A stretch of 64,000 nt of DNA from Euglena gracilis (lineage: Eukaryota > Euglenida > Euglenophyceae > Euglenales), in contig CP154955.1 of NCBI GenBank assembly GCA_039621445.1, positions 14,199,307 through 14,263,306 on the forward strand, in the 5' to 3' direction. Positions 52,709 to 63,089 of this stretch are shown piece after piece. The notes below the pieces were generated by a model. It saw nothing but the letters and a program-made list of their open reading frames with translations. It did no database searches and was not told the origin of the DNA. Each line of letters starts with the position of its first letter. Position 1 is the first letter of the stretch. A program made the translations under genes and the position numbers.

Positions 52709-52784
52709 GCCTCGAGAACTGCCAGCTGAGCGACATCCTTTGCTGCCCGCCGACCGATTGGTGTGGTTCCTGGAATTTCAGCGG
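52709..52784 (+). CDS. Short exon candidate, plus strand
   Basis: A good acceptor (actgaacgccccctgcag) and a CGG|GTGGGT donor bound 76 nt. Two frames are open: GLENCQLSDILCCPPTDWCG and PRELPAERHPLLPADRLVWF. Unknown protein. Confidence 0.3.
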
Positions 52785-53257
52785 GTGGGTTTGCTGGAAG
52801 GAAATGTAGGGACGTGGCTTTCAATCACGGGTTACGGCACACCGGCTGATAGGGGCTTCTGAAGCACCAGACGCATTTGGGGCCGTGGGGAGGGCGGAAA
52901 CTCAGGCTTGCGTTCGGACCCCCTTGATAGGGAAAAGGAGGTTGGACACCTTTTGTGTCACTCTTTAGACCCCCAGGGGGACTGACTCAACTCCCTAAAA
53001 GCTCGAAAACCTTTCATCGATTGACCATTTCCATAATTTCTGCCTCCATCAAAGGTTTCCCAGGGAGTATGTTGGCCTGCTCATTGCATTTTCTGGCCAG
53101 TCGGCAGGAATGCCAGCTTCAGAAAAATAATTATGAAGGGAATTCGACCTCGACAAACGGGTAATACAGAAGCCCTATTCCAGGTTAGGTCTAAATTTTG
53201 GCCAGGTTCCGCCCTAACCTCCTAATCTAAGGCGGCGCGCATCTTGCACTTCAGCTT

Positions 53258-53299
53258 TTTTTGGTCGATGTGCGCGTTTTCGCACATCGACCAAAAACA
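53258..53299. repeat. Hairpin: GGTCGATGTGCG inverted repeat
   Basis: TTTTGGTCGATGTGCG and CGCACATCGACCAAAA are perfect inverted repeats around an 8-nt loop (CGTTTTCG type). A related word, GTCGATGTGCGCAATTTCGC, occurs at 53900-53920. The function is not evident. Confidence 0.85.
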
Positions 53300-56200
53300 A
53301 AAAACCACTTTGAGCGCCGGTGTTACCAGGGGTGAGACCGACAGGGAGCACAATTGGACAAAATACGGGCGATCCCTCGTTTTGGGCACCGGCTGTCCTT
53401 GGAATTACGTGTTTTTTTTGCTGCTTTTTTTGAGGTCGGAATGACACGAAAACGCCCGGACCATCCCCCTAAAAATGAAAAAGTACCGACAAAAACACCA
53501 AAACCTCAGCGCCGCCTCCCCCCATTTTGTGCAATGCGGCTCTCCTCACCAGTTGTTGGTGGCCCTGGCTGGCTCCCTCCAGGGGTTTGGATGCACTGTT
53601 TTGTTTTTGCCGGCCTTGCACTTGTGTTTTTGGACGTTTGCCAGAGCGCGGGGAACAAGGGTGGGGGGGGGGTTAGGGGGGTCCAATCGCGTCGCTGGGC
53701 GAGGAAGGAGGGCGTGCCTGGGGATTTTGTTAAGGCTCGTGCAAGGTGGAGGGAAAGTGGCCCAAGGAGTAGGGAAGGGTTGTGAGTCCCTGCCGAACTG
53801 GCAGCGGGGATGTGTCCGGTCAAATTGTATCGTGATGAAACGGGAGAGGGTATCACACAAATTGATGTATTGCTGCCATAGTTTGAACAAAGAAATGATG
53901 TCGATGTGCGCAATTTCGCATGCCGACCATTCTACAGTTCCCCCCACCATTTCACCATTTCTAAGTGTGGCCTGATGTCAACTCGGCTGAACTCCCCAAA
54001 ACCGGCCCAATTGGCAGCCGATTCATCAACGTCCCCCCACTTGAAATTTGGGAAATCTACTCATATTTTCTATATTACCGCATGAAACATAACGCCTGCC
54101 TTTTCCTGGCTCTAGAAGTAATTGTTGGGGCAAGGATTTTGAATGGGTACTGTTTGCAATGTGCGAATCCTTCAACTTTGAGGCCTGAAAGAAGGGCCAC
54201 CTCGCAGCCCCCCCCCCTACTTCATCCATTTCCCAATAAAAAGAGGACATCGAATTCCACTTGGTGAATCAAACAGCAGAAGACCTTGCAGGGGAAATTT
54301 TATTGTTTTAAAAACGGTGGGCTGGAGCTGCCGAAACGGCACCCCCCCCATTTTACGTCCTTAGCTGCCCTCACAGGTTTCATTTTATCCACGCACTGTC
54401 TGAGTCTGAGCTGCCCCCCCCCCGGGATTACCGTAATCAGCGTAATCAGCTGTGGGGGTCTGGGCTGCCCCCCCCCCAAAAGCAATGAACACCTGGGTTG
54501 GCCAAGGAACCCCAGATCAAATTCAGGCCCCTCTCCCCCTCCTTGGGGTGCGGAAAGCTGCCCAACGTTTTCCGCAGGGCTGCCCCCCCCCCCCCCCGCA
54601 CTGCGGGTGGGGGCTGCCACCCTCAAAACTGGGACTTTTGAGGGCTGAATTTTGGACCGAAGCTCGCTTGCTCACCGCACTTCAAAAAATGTCCGTTTTG
54701 GGCATTCAAACTAGACACATTGAATCGGGGATTCTGTCTGCACCCCCCCCCCCTTGCTCCCAACCCTTCACCCGGGCTACAGGGAAACACACGGGTACAT
54801 TGGTGAATGAATCAAATGTTGGGAGAGGGTTGATTTGTTGCATCGTTTCAGGCTTAGGCTCACCTCCCAAATCTTTTCATGGAGCAACGTCCCCTGCTGA
54901 TGAGCCAGCCGTTGGATGTTCCCAACACACACATGTGTCGTGCACACATGTGTCACCCTAACTGGCAAAGTCTGAGCTCTGAGCTGGGCTCTGAGCTTCC
55001 ATCTCAGAGCCCTGGGGCACCACATCACATCCTGATCCCATCATTTGGTTTTGAGAGTCATTTGCAAAGAAAATAGATGATCTTTGATTTTTCTTCATTG
55101 TCCGAAAAAAAATCAATTTTTCGCCAAAAAAAAGCACCCAAAAACCGCCCAAATGGCCGTTTTTCTTTTGATTTCCCTGTCAGTCCACAGCTAGCCCGAG
55201 TTGTGGCCAAGGGTGTTCTGCTCCAAATACTGTGCGTTTTGGGCCTGTTTTGACTTAGCCGTTTTGGGCCATTTCGAGTTCAAAAAAAATGTCAAAGAAT
55301 CTCCAGAATGGTGGCCAATCAAAGGAAACCACTGGGCACCTAAAATAAATCCCTAGGGACTCTCTATTACCCCACCTCGTATAGGTCCCAAGCCAGTTGC
55401 ATGCCTGGCCCGAAATGCGGCCCGTTTTGGCCATTTTTAGGCCATTTTGCGTTAAAAAAAATCGCAAGTTTCAAAATATCTCCAGAATGGCGGGGAATGA
55501 AAGGAAATCACTGGGAACCAAAAATAAAGCCCTGGGGACCGTCCATCACTCCACATAGACGTCCAGCGCTAGCTGCGTGCCTGTGCTGGGCCGCCAGGCC
55601 TCCGGATTGGGCCGGGCTGGGTTGCCTGGCACCATTGGGCAGGTCAAGAGCGCAGCACTACACAACCCCAGAAAGGGCAAAGATTGGCCAAAAAATGGCT
55701 GTAGCTCGGGCTACACAAAGAGTTGGGGAAAAACCAAAGCATGGTTGGATGGGGCATTCCAAGGGCTTCATTCTTGGTTCCCGGACATTTCCCGGACATC
55801 GGGCAAATAAGCGCACCTACAAAATTATTGTTAAGTGCGAACTGCCCCAGGGGTCATTTTCCTCAATGGGGCCATTTTGGGCTGTTTTCGGGGTCAAAAA
55901 CCGATGTTTCCAAAACATCTCGGAAATGAAGCGAAATCAAAGGAAATGCCCAACTACCTGAAACAGAGCCCTTGGAATGCCCCATCTAACGGTATTTGGG
56001 GTCATTGTGGGTCATTTTTGAAGGCATGGGGTGATTTGGGTCAGGCCTCTAGGCTTTCTGGGAACACCCACCATCTGCAACATCGGGATTCATTGTTTGG
56101 CTGGCAAGAGGTTTGAGTCAATGAATTGTATGTTGAAAGTGAACCCCAAACATTATACAAAGCCCCCTCTCCCTATGACATCACCTTTGAATTTCGAAAA

Positions 56201-57600
56201 TGAAAACTGTTTGATTTTGGCCATAGGGGGTGGATCCCGGCTTTCCGAATCACCGCCGTTTGACCCCCCCCCCCAACTCCCTGCCAGGTCCGCGTTATTC
56301 AGCCAACAAGGGGTCCAAACTGGGTAGAATTAGCCAAACACCCCCCCGTTTTGACTCACCCATTTTGCCGGGGTGAGATTTTCAATCAAAAATTCGAGAT
56401 TTTCAAAAGAATTTCGAGAAAATGTGTATTATTTCCAAAAGTGTCTGTCAGAAGAAATGTACCCCTGGAGACCCTCTATTCGCCGTTCTGGCGTCGACAC
56501 GCCTGGCCCCTGTTCTGGCTCGGGTTTGTGGCCCAAAAACCTGGCCCAGACCATGAATAAAAAGGAAAAAATACTCTTTGCCATTTTTTATTGATTTTTT
56601 AGAGAGATAAAAAATGAGGTTTGGTGACTCTTTTTAGATTCAGGGAGAATTATCATTATTTGAGTATGTGGCAAAAAATTGTTCAAAGAGTTCAAATCTT
56701 TCGTGAAACAGCTAAAAAAAAATAGTTGAATAAAGATTGAAATTCACACAACCCTATTTTGAAAAAATTATTCGTTGTGCTTCAAATTATACTGAACAAA
56801 CTGTTCCATGTTCTTCATGTTCAAAGAAAAGGAAATATTTGTATCAATGTTTCCTTCACACTGGCTTCTTTTTAGCATTCAAAAAATACCTTTGGGATCT
56901 CGTGTGGAATTTGAAAAAAATCCTTTTGAACTCCAATTTTTATCAAAAAAGACCCACAGAAAATTCAGCAATAAAAATGAAGATTTGAAGTAAAAAAAAA
57001 TCTGCAAAACAGCGAAAAAATCACCAAAAAATGCAACAATAAGAAAATGTATGTGTGCCTTTGTGCAAATGGACAAATATCAAAAGTTCGAGGGAAAATA
57101 CAACTTTTTGCAATCTCTGGCGTGCACAGCCAGAAGGAAAATGAGGTCCTTTTCACTATGGAGGGATTTGTCTCCACCAGAAGGGAGATACAGGCTTTTC
57201 TGTTGCCAGCAGGATGGAGGGGGTTAGTGTGGGGTGGGAACCCCTTGGGGCGGCTGATAAAGTGAGGGGGTGAGGTGCACTTTCTGTTGGCAAGTTGATA
57301 GGGGTTTTGTATTGGGCTTCACAATGAGGTCACAGGTGGCGCGAAAGCAGCCGCAATTATCCAGCGCCAAACAATGTGCTTTATACAGGTTTTTATAGTT
57401 TTTTTGTCTCTTTGTGTCTTTTTTTGAAGAATAAGAAGAACACAGAAAGCTCCCTTTTGTTTAACGCTGAGGTTTCATTGATTACATTTTATTTTTGGTA
57501 TGTTTTGCTTCGACCTTTTAAATTTCAAATTTTCACAACGCACAAATGGTGATAGGAAGTTGCAATGTAAAAGAAGTTTTACAAAAGATAAAACCATGAG
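53300..57600. other. No supported gene; diverged repeats
   Basis: Includes two or three diverged copies of a ~180-200 bp unit at 55250-55420, 55430-55600 and 55850-56040. Each has 'ccattttgg...aaaaa...tctc(c/g)(a/g)(g/a)aatg', 'aaaggaaat(c/g)' and 'aaa(t/c)a(a/g)a(g/t)cccttgg'-like phrases. 56600-57120 is AT-rich. Several frames are open, but none has both good splice sites and convincing composition. Confidence 0.45.
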
Positions 57601-57712
57601 ATAAACGTTGTATTTTGGGAAAGTGGAAAGATCATGCCATGACATCACATGGCAGTTTTTTCCCCCTATACTGTCTCCAACCTTGAATCAAAAATGTTTC
57701 TCTCCTTGTCAG

Positions 57713-57957
57713 GTTGGACGTCAGAGGTTCCAGCCCCCCCCTCCCCCTGTGTCGCGGTCTGACCCTCCATACATCCCTGGCCTGTCCTCCCCCCTCAAGT
57801 GCTGGAGGACCACCCTGGTGGACGCCGAAGCCACGGGCCGCTCCACTGGCGACCTGGAGGAGGAGGGTTGCCGGCTGGCCTTTGCGACGGACTACGGCAG
57901 ATGCCGGCGGTCTGCTGCCGCTGCCCACCCGCTGCGGGAGCTGGAGGCGGTGGAGAG
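57713..57957 (+). CDS. Exon candidate, GC-rich, plus strand
   Basis: A strong acceptor (atgtttctctccttgtcag) precedes 57713 and GAG|GTGTGG follows 57957. The 245-nt frame enters in phase 0 and reads FQPPPPPVSRSDP, YIPGLSSPLKCWRTTLVDAE, DLEEEGCRLAFATDYGRCRR and AHPLRELEAVER. About two-thirds GC, unlike its flanks. A further piece, KALVRLEVCKAMKCLLKG (58173 onward, stop at 58252-58254), follows another acceptor (gttttcttctgcaaag). Unknown protein. Confidence 0.45.
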
Positions 57958-58299
57958 GTGTGGGCGGAGGGGGGTGACCAGAGCGCAACGCCCTGGATCC
58001 CGTCCCCAAACAGTGGGTCAACCCCCCCCCCTCGACGGAGCGAACTTCCGCTGCAAACGGACCGGGCAAGAAGCGTGGGCAGCCATTCAGCGGCTACGGT
58101 ATTCGAAGGACATGGTTGTAACCTGTCTCAGAGGGATGTTTTGCATTTCGAGACACAGTTTTCTTCTGCAAAGAAAGCCTTGGTTCGCTTGGAAGTGTGC
58201 AAGGCAATGAAATGCCTACTAAAAGGGTCGGGTTGTATGGAGAACATCCCCTGATTTGAAGCGTCGGTCCACTGCAGGAGCACCTGCTCTCTAATTCGG

Positions 58300-59660
58300 T
58301 GGATGCTTTTTTCCATGGCACTGGCACGCTGGCAACAGGTTAATGCCGCCACCGCAAACTGCCGAAGATGGGAGCTGTCTCCTGGGATGGGACTTTTTTT
58401 TTCGGAACCTTGGGCCAAGTAATTAAATGCTCTTAAAAAACCTGGTCCTTCGGTAAAATTGTATCTTCACGCTGCACGAGATGAGACAAAAATCCATGCC
58501 ACGCACAATTGGAAGACCAGAAAGAAATTCTCGCCACTGAAGTGGACCTGCAAGGAGCTAAAGCAAAATGCTTTCTTTAGTACAAATTAAAGAAGTACAA
58601 ACTAAGGGTGATCCTTGGAACTGAGCTCTTTCGTTTCAGTGGCCATTGTCTGCCCAACCTTAAAAACGAATATTTTTCATATTTTGCAGCACATCTTTGC
58701 TCTTTCAAAAAAGGAATCGAAAATTGTTCAATGCGATATGTTTTCAGGAATGCTGTGAACCAGCCAGAGCAAGCGTCCTGGGACTTGTTGCAAGGTGACC
58801 AGGACAGGTGTGCTTATGTGCCTGTTCTCCTCCAATCTCTAATTTTTGTTTGTTTGTTTGTTCGGGTGGATATGGAGTGACTCTGGATAATTTTTGTCCC
58901 ACCAGATATCAGGTGGTGTTTCCTAAACAGGGTTTCGAAAAGAAGCGCCACAGATTTTTGGAGGGGTTCCCTTCAGGTTGAAATTCTGTTTTGTGTTCTT
59001 TTTCTCTGACAATTCTAAATTTGCATTTCACCGTTTTCTTTCAGTAGTGGTAAATTTTGGTGATGGTGCATATTTAGGAGCTTGATGCCGCGAAATTTGT
59101 TTTGGAGTTGATAACTTTTTCTGGAAAATTAACCCCCCACCACAGATCTGCCCAACACCTGGGTGACCCACCCCACCCCCTGGGGGTGGGTGGGTTGGGG
59201 GCGCTGCCCCCCCCCCCCGGGAGGGGGTGCGCCACCAGCCCGGCCACCAAGCGCCACCCCCTAACTAAAGTGGAGTATGTGCCTGGCGAGCGCTTGGTGG
59301 CCGGCGCAGTGAATATGGTGAGTGTTGCCTGAACTTGGAGGTGGCTCCGACCACCTCCACGTTCACAGACAAAAACGGCCGGAGGCGAAAAACACCGCCA
59401 GGCCAGAGGAAGGGATAAAAGGCACCAAACAAACAGCCGCAGTGCACACAGGAGAGTGGGTGCGCCATGGGTCAGATTTTGGCCAGGCCGAAGGCCATTT
59501 TTCAGCTTACACATTTTCGGCCTTTTTGGCCGATTTTTGCTGGATTTTGGGTGGGTGGGTGGGTGGTTGACTCCCCGGGTATGTTGTGGGTGGGTGGGTT
59601 TGGGCCCAGGAAAACGTGCCCCCAGCCAGCCCATATTTTTAAGCCTCTGAACAGGACCCC
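58300..59660. other. No supported gene
   Basis: AT-rich with a TTTG microsatellite (58846-58861) and a G/C-run cluster at 59150-59240. Nothing here has both coding composition and splice signals. Confidence 0.45.
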
Positions 59661-59689
59661 CCCGACCCCCCCCCCCTTCTTTAAAGCGG

Positions 59690-59770
59690 CGTTTTAGGGA
59701 TGCCGGGTTCACGACAGAACTGGCGTTCACAACCTTCGGTCAAAGGCCACTCCCAAGACCAATCTCCGAC
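59690..59770 (-). repeat. Diverged copy of the CCGGCGT repeat from element I
   Basis: Reverse complement of 9890-9970: GTCGGAGATTGGTC(C/T)TGGGAG, CC(G)AAGGTTG, ACGCC(G/A)GTTCTGTC and AAAACGCCG in the same order, about 80% alike by eye. It shows that this part of element I is dispersed. Confidence 0.75.
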
Positions 59771-59839
59771 ACCCCAGGGATTTGCTTTATTTTGGGCTGG
59801 CCGAACTTTGCGGGTCGGTCAGCTCAGCCCCAACGGTTG

Positions 59840-60125
59840 CTGAACATCGGGGGCCGGATTATCGTGCCAGACGTTTGTTCTCGCCGTTCGCCGCCGATGC
59901 CGTCCTCACAGCAGCGGCTCCGTTGACGACCGCGTTGGGTCCTTCGCTCCCAGGGCTGGGCGGCCGGGAAGCCGGGCCAGCAGCACCGCCTCCTCCGTCG
60001 GGGAGAGCCTCGGAAGTCCGGCGCTGGAGGAGCCCCCGGCGATCCGTTTCCCGCCCAACCAGGTGTAGTGGCGAGGAATGGAAGGAGTTCGATTGCCCAC
60101 CTTTGCCTCCCCTTCCGTACAGCAT
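59840..60125. other. GC-rich exon-like island, strand ambiguous
   Basis: The minus frame (LSPTEEAVLLARLPGRPALG, then a GTGAGG donor near 59913) and a plus frame (FSPFAADAVLTAAAPLTTAL) are both open. High GC against AT-rich flanks suggests coding DNA. I cannot decide the strand. Confidence 0.3.
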
Positions 60126-60148
60126 TTGAAGCCTTAGTGCCCCAGGGC

Positions 60149-60249
60149 CATGCCATTGCTTAACACCTGTCCCACCCCAGGGTGACTGACTGGTTTTTTT
60201 TCAGAGTGACCCCCCCTCCCCCCCCGGGGGGCCGCTAAGCAATGGTATG
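60149..60249 (+). mobile_element. Element H4: 101-bp internally deleted H-family element
   Basis: Ends CATGCCATTGCTTAACACC and GCCGCTAAGCAATGGTATG. TSD CCCAGGGC (60141-60148) against CCCAGGTC (60250-60257), 7/8. It keeps one GTGACTGACTGG word and one C/G run, and lacks the central hairpin. Confidence 0.88.
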
Positions 60250-60424
60250 CCCAGGTCGGGTGGTTGGTTTTCTCAAGCTGCTTTCTCCTCAATCGACTGG
60301 TTTGGAGAAATGGAAGTGACACCAGGGCTCAGTAAGGAGTCTGACTGAAATGAAGACACGCTCCATTCCCAGTTTTTGACCCTGACAGCCTGTGGATCCC
60401 AGGCTGAATTTTTAGTCAGTGGCA

Positions 60425-60860
60425 GCCCCCCTCACACAAAATTAGATCCCCCCCAACATGGACCCCCCCCGAAAACAAGACCCCCCTGGGCCGATCGAGC
60501 AAAACCCAAAAATATGACCCCAAAATAGGAACCCCCCCTGACGGCGCAAAGCGCCAAAGACGGTGAAAATTTCCCTGCAAAAATTCCCAAAAGCCCCAAT
60601 TCTTGGCAGGAAATTTCAAAAATTTTAGGATTTTTGCGATTTTCAAAAGAAACGTACAAAATGTCACATTTTTTTTGCCAATTTACATATGGCGCGAAGC
60701 GCTAAAGGAATAATTTTACTGTTTTTGGGAACCTGAAAAATATTTTTTTTTGGGCCCAGGTCGGTTAAGGAAAATAAGTCGGTCCAAAAATAGGACCTCA
60801 CCCAAAACCCCCTGGAGGTTTCCAGCAACGGAGACAAAATCAGACCCAGGTGTTGAATGT
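60425..60860 (-). mobile_element. Second Q-family element copy
   Basis: Reverse-complement relative of 40886-41322: CCCCTGGAGGTTTCCAGCAAC at the right, ATAGGAACCCCCCC and AAACAAGACCCCCC words, and a GGCGCAAAGCGCC-type hairpin (60542-60555), with a second GGCGCGAAGCGC near 60691. Confidence 0.7.
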
Positions 60861-61169
60861 TTTTTTGGGAGGGGGAGGGCAGTTAAGACACACCGTCAAA
60901 AGCCCCATGCAGAAAGGCACTTAGCCAAGGCGAGGGGGCTGGAAGTGGGTCATTTTCTGGGCCTGCAACCGGAGCCGAGTTATGCCTGCCTGCCCTCCGA
61001 GGCCCCCAATCCTCCCGGGCTTGCCCCCCCCCCCCCAAGTTTCCCCCCTGGGTCGAAGGGGAAAACAGCCTGTCCGACTGACCTTTTTTTGGGTCAGGCG
61101 CGAAGCACCGAAGAAAAATTTCAATTCAAATTTCAGCTGCAAATGTGCTTGGGGTTATGCCCTAGGAGG

Positions 61170-62426
61170 CAGGGAGGGGCAAAATATGCACCGTGCAGTT
61201 TTTGCAGTTTTTTGCAGTTTTCACATTTTGGGTTTTTTGCAGTTTTTTGCAGTTTTTTTTGCAGTTTTTTGCAGTTTTTTGCAGCTTTTTTTCTGAAAAA
61301 ACTGCACACGTGCAGTTTTTTGCAGTTTTTTTTTTGCTTCTAGTTTTGAGGAAACCTGAGGTGCTCATTTTTTGGTGCTCTGCGCCTTGTTACGCTGGAT
61401 TATATTGCTTGAAGGATGTTTCTCAAGAAAAAGTCTCTCTGAAAAAACCGGTTGTCTTGCCCCCAACTGTCTTGCCAACTGCCTTGCCTCTCGACACAAC
61501 AGAAATTGTTGTAGCCACCATTCCAAAAAACAGATTGTTTCGTGACAACGCCACAATCACTCCCCAACCAAAATTGCTCCATCTCCAACTTGCGTATGTG
61601 GTGACAGATGTCACGATGCTTATTTTGGCAAGCGTCATTTGCACACTCCTGAGCAGATTCAACTAATTATTTTGGGATTCCTGGGGACTAAATCCAAAAA
61701 CTGGTTTTTTTTGTGTGCAAATTTTGGTTGAAGTTGGAGTTGAAGATTGCGAGATTCATGGAGGCGCAAAGGAGCACAAGCTCCTGAAGAAGATTGGACC
61801 TTGTCCCAAGTCCCTTTTCCCAAGTCTTTCTTATTTGCAAGAAACTCCCAGACCATTTGGCAATCCCCTATAGACAGTGTTCAAAGTTTGTGATGGTTGG
61901 TGTAGATTTTTTTTTAGTTTTGTAGATTTTTTTGCATCGTGACATGGGTGAAGTTCACCAGGTGATGGTCCGAAAGTTCCAAACCTGAACATCCCATGCA
62001 AGAATTTAAAGCATAGAAAACTTCTTCATATGGGCATGTGCATTTTTTCCATATTTAGCCGTTTGGCACCTCTGTGGGCAAAGCCGTCACAAGCTTTGGT
62101 GCAGGAAAACCAGTGTGAACCAGCATCCAAACCAAACACATGACTTGCGTTTCAGTGCATGAAAACCCATGTACAGTGTACCTTGATTGATTGCTTTCAT
62201 TTTTATTGTCATCAGCTCCAAAGCTGGGCAAAAGTTAGGTGAATTGGAGCGTTCTCATGTGGTCACAATTTACGTTGTTTTGCATATGCACACCATTTCA
62301 GCTTGTTTATGGTCATTTTTTTTGATGTGCAGTTTTTTTGCAGTTTTTTGCAGTTTTTTGCAGTTTTTTGCTGTTTTTTGCAGTGCAGTTTTTGACCTGC
62401 CCGTGTGCAGTTTTTGCCCCCCCCTG
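61170..62426 (+). mobile_element. Element F: 1.26-kb TIR element with GCAGTTTTTT arrays, 8-9 bp TSD
   Basis: Left end CAGGGAGGGGCAAAA and right end TTTTTGCCCCCCCCTG form a TIR. The direct repeat CCTAGGAGG is at 61161-61169 and 62427-62435 (9 bp; 8 if one base is chance). Arrays of TGCAGTTTTT occupy 61194-61335 and 62329-62417. The interior has one short open stretch (61350-61664, with VVLPPTVLPTALPLDTTEIV), following a tttgcttctag acceptor, and is otherwise AT-rich. No transposase motif seen. Confidence 0.88.
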
Positions 62427-62949
62427 CCTAGGAGGTTACCTTTTCTCTGCCAAAGAAGATGGTGTTTTGTTGAAGTGTTTTGCCCTGGTGGTGGCGTTTT
62501 TTTGGGTCGCCTCAATCCCCAATGCATTTGAAGTCTGGAGTCTTTCCAGTGACCAGTGCAAACGGTTGTTGCAGTGGACTCCTAAGTTCTGAACACTGCA
62601 CATTTTCCTCTTGGTCTTACGCCCCCCCCCCCCCCCCGCCCAACAATCACCCCTATTAACAGATCACCGGCCCGTCGGGGGTTGCAGGTCATGGGGCGCG
62701 TAGGCGCATATGCCCCCTGGTTGGGAGTATGTAGTTGACCAAGTTAAAATTGGGTTTTTGACACCTGGTCGTATGACCCCACCCCGGTGGGGATTGCAGG
62801 TCAGGGGGCGTGCAAGACCCCCCCTGGTCAGGGGTTGTAGGAACCTGGTGGGGGGCCGGTACGTGCCCTCATTGTTTGTGGAATTGTTTCAATTTTTCCT
62901 CCTCTTTTCTTCGCCCGACGTGCACCATGTCCCCACGTTTCCTTCGAAG

Positions 62950-63083
62950 GAGGTCATCCACCAAGACAGTTGTGTGGGCCAGAGCCGTACAGCGGTGCAA
63001 CGCTTGGCGCAGCGACACGGGCATGCGTTCAGGCTGCTGGTCCACCAGGAGAGCTGCGAACGGGCCCGGCTGGTTTGGCTCAG
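62950..63083 (+). CDS. Exon candidate, plus strand
   Basis: Acceptor cccacgtttccttcgaag and donor CAG|GTGCGC bound 134 nt reading EVIHQDSCVGQSRTAVQRLA, then QRHGHAFRLLVHQESCERAR and LVWLR. Composition and both splice sites are good. A longer minus-strand frame overlaps. Unknown protein. Confidence 0.4.
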
Positions 63084-63089
63084 GTGCGC

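Noticed and set aside
60149-60249. Small structured RNA gene
   Set aside because: The stem-forming 101 bp is fully explained as an H-family TIR element with a flanking duplication.
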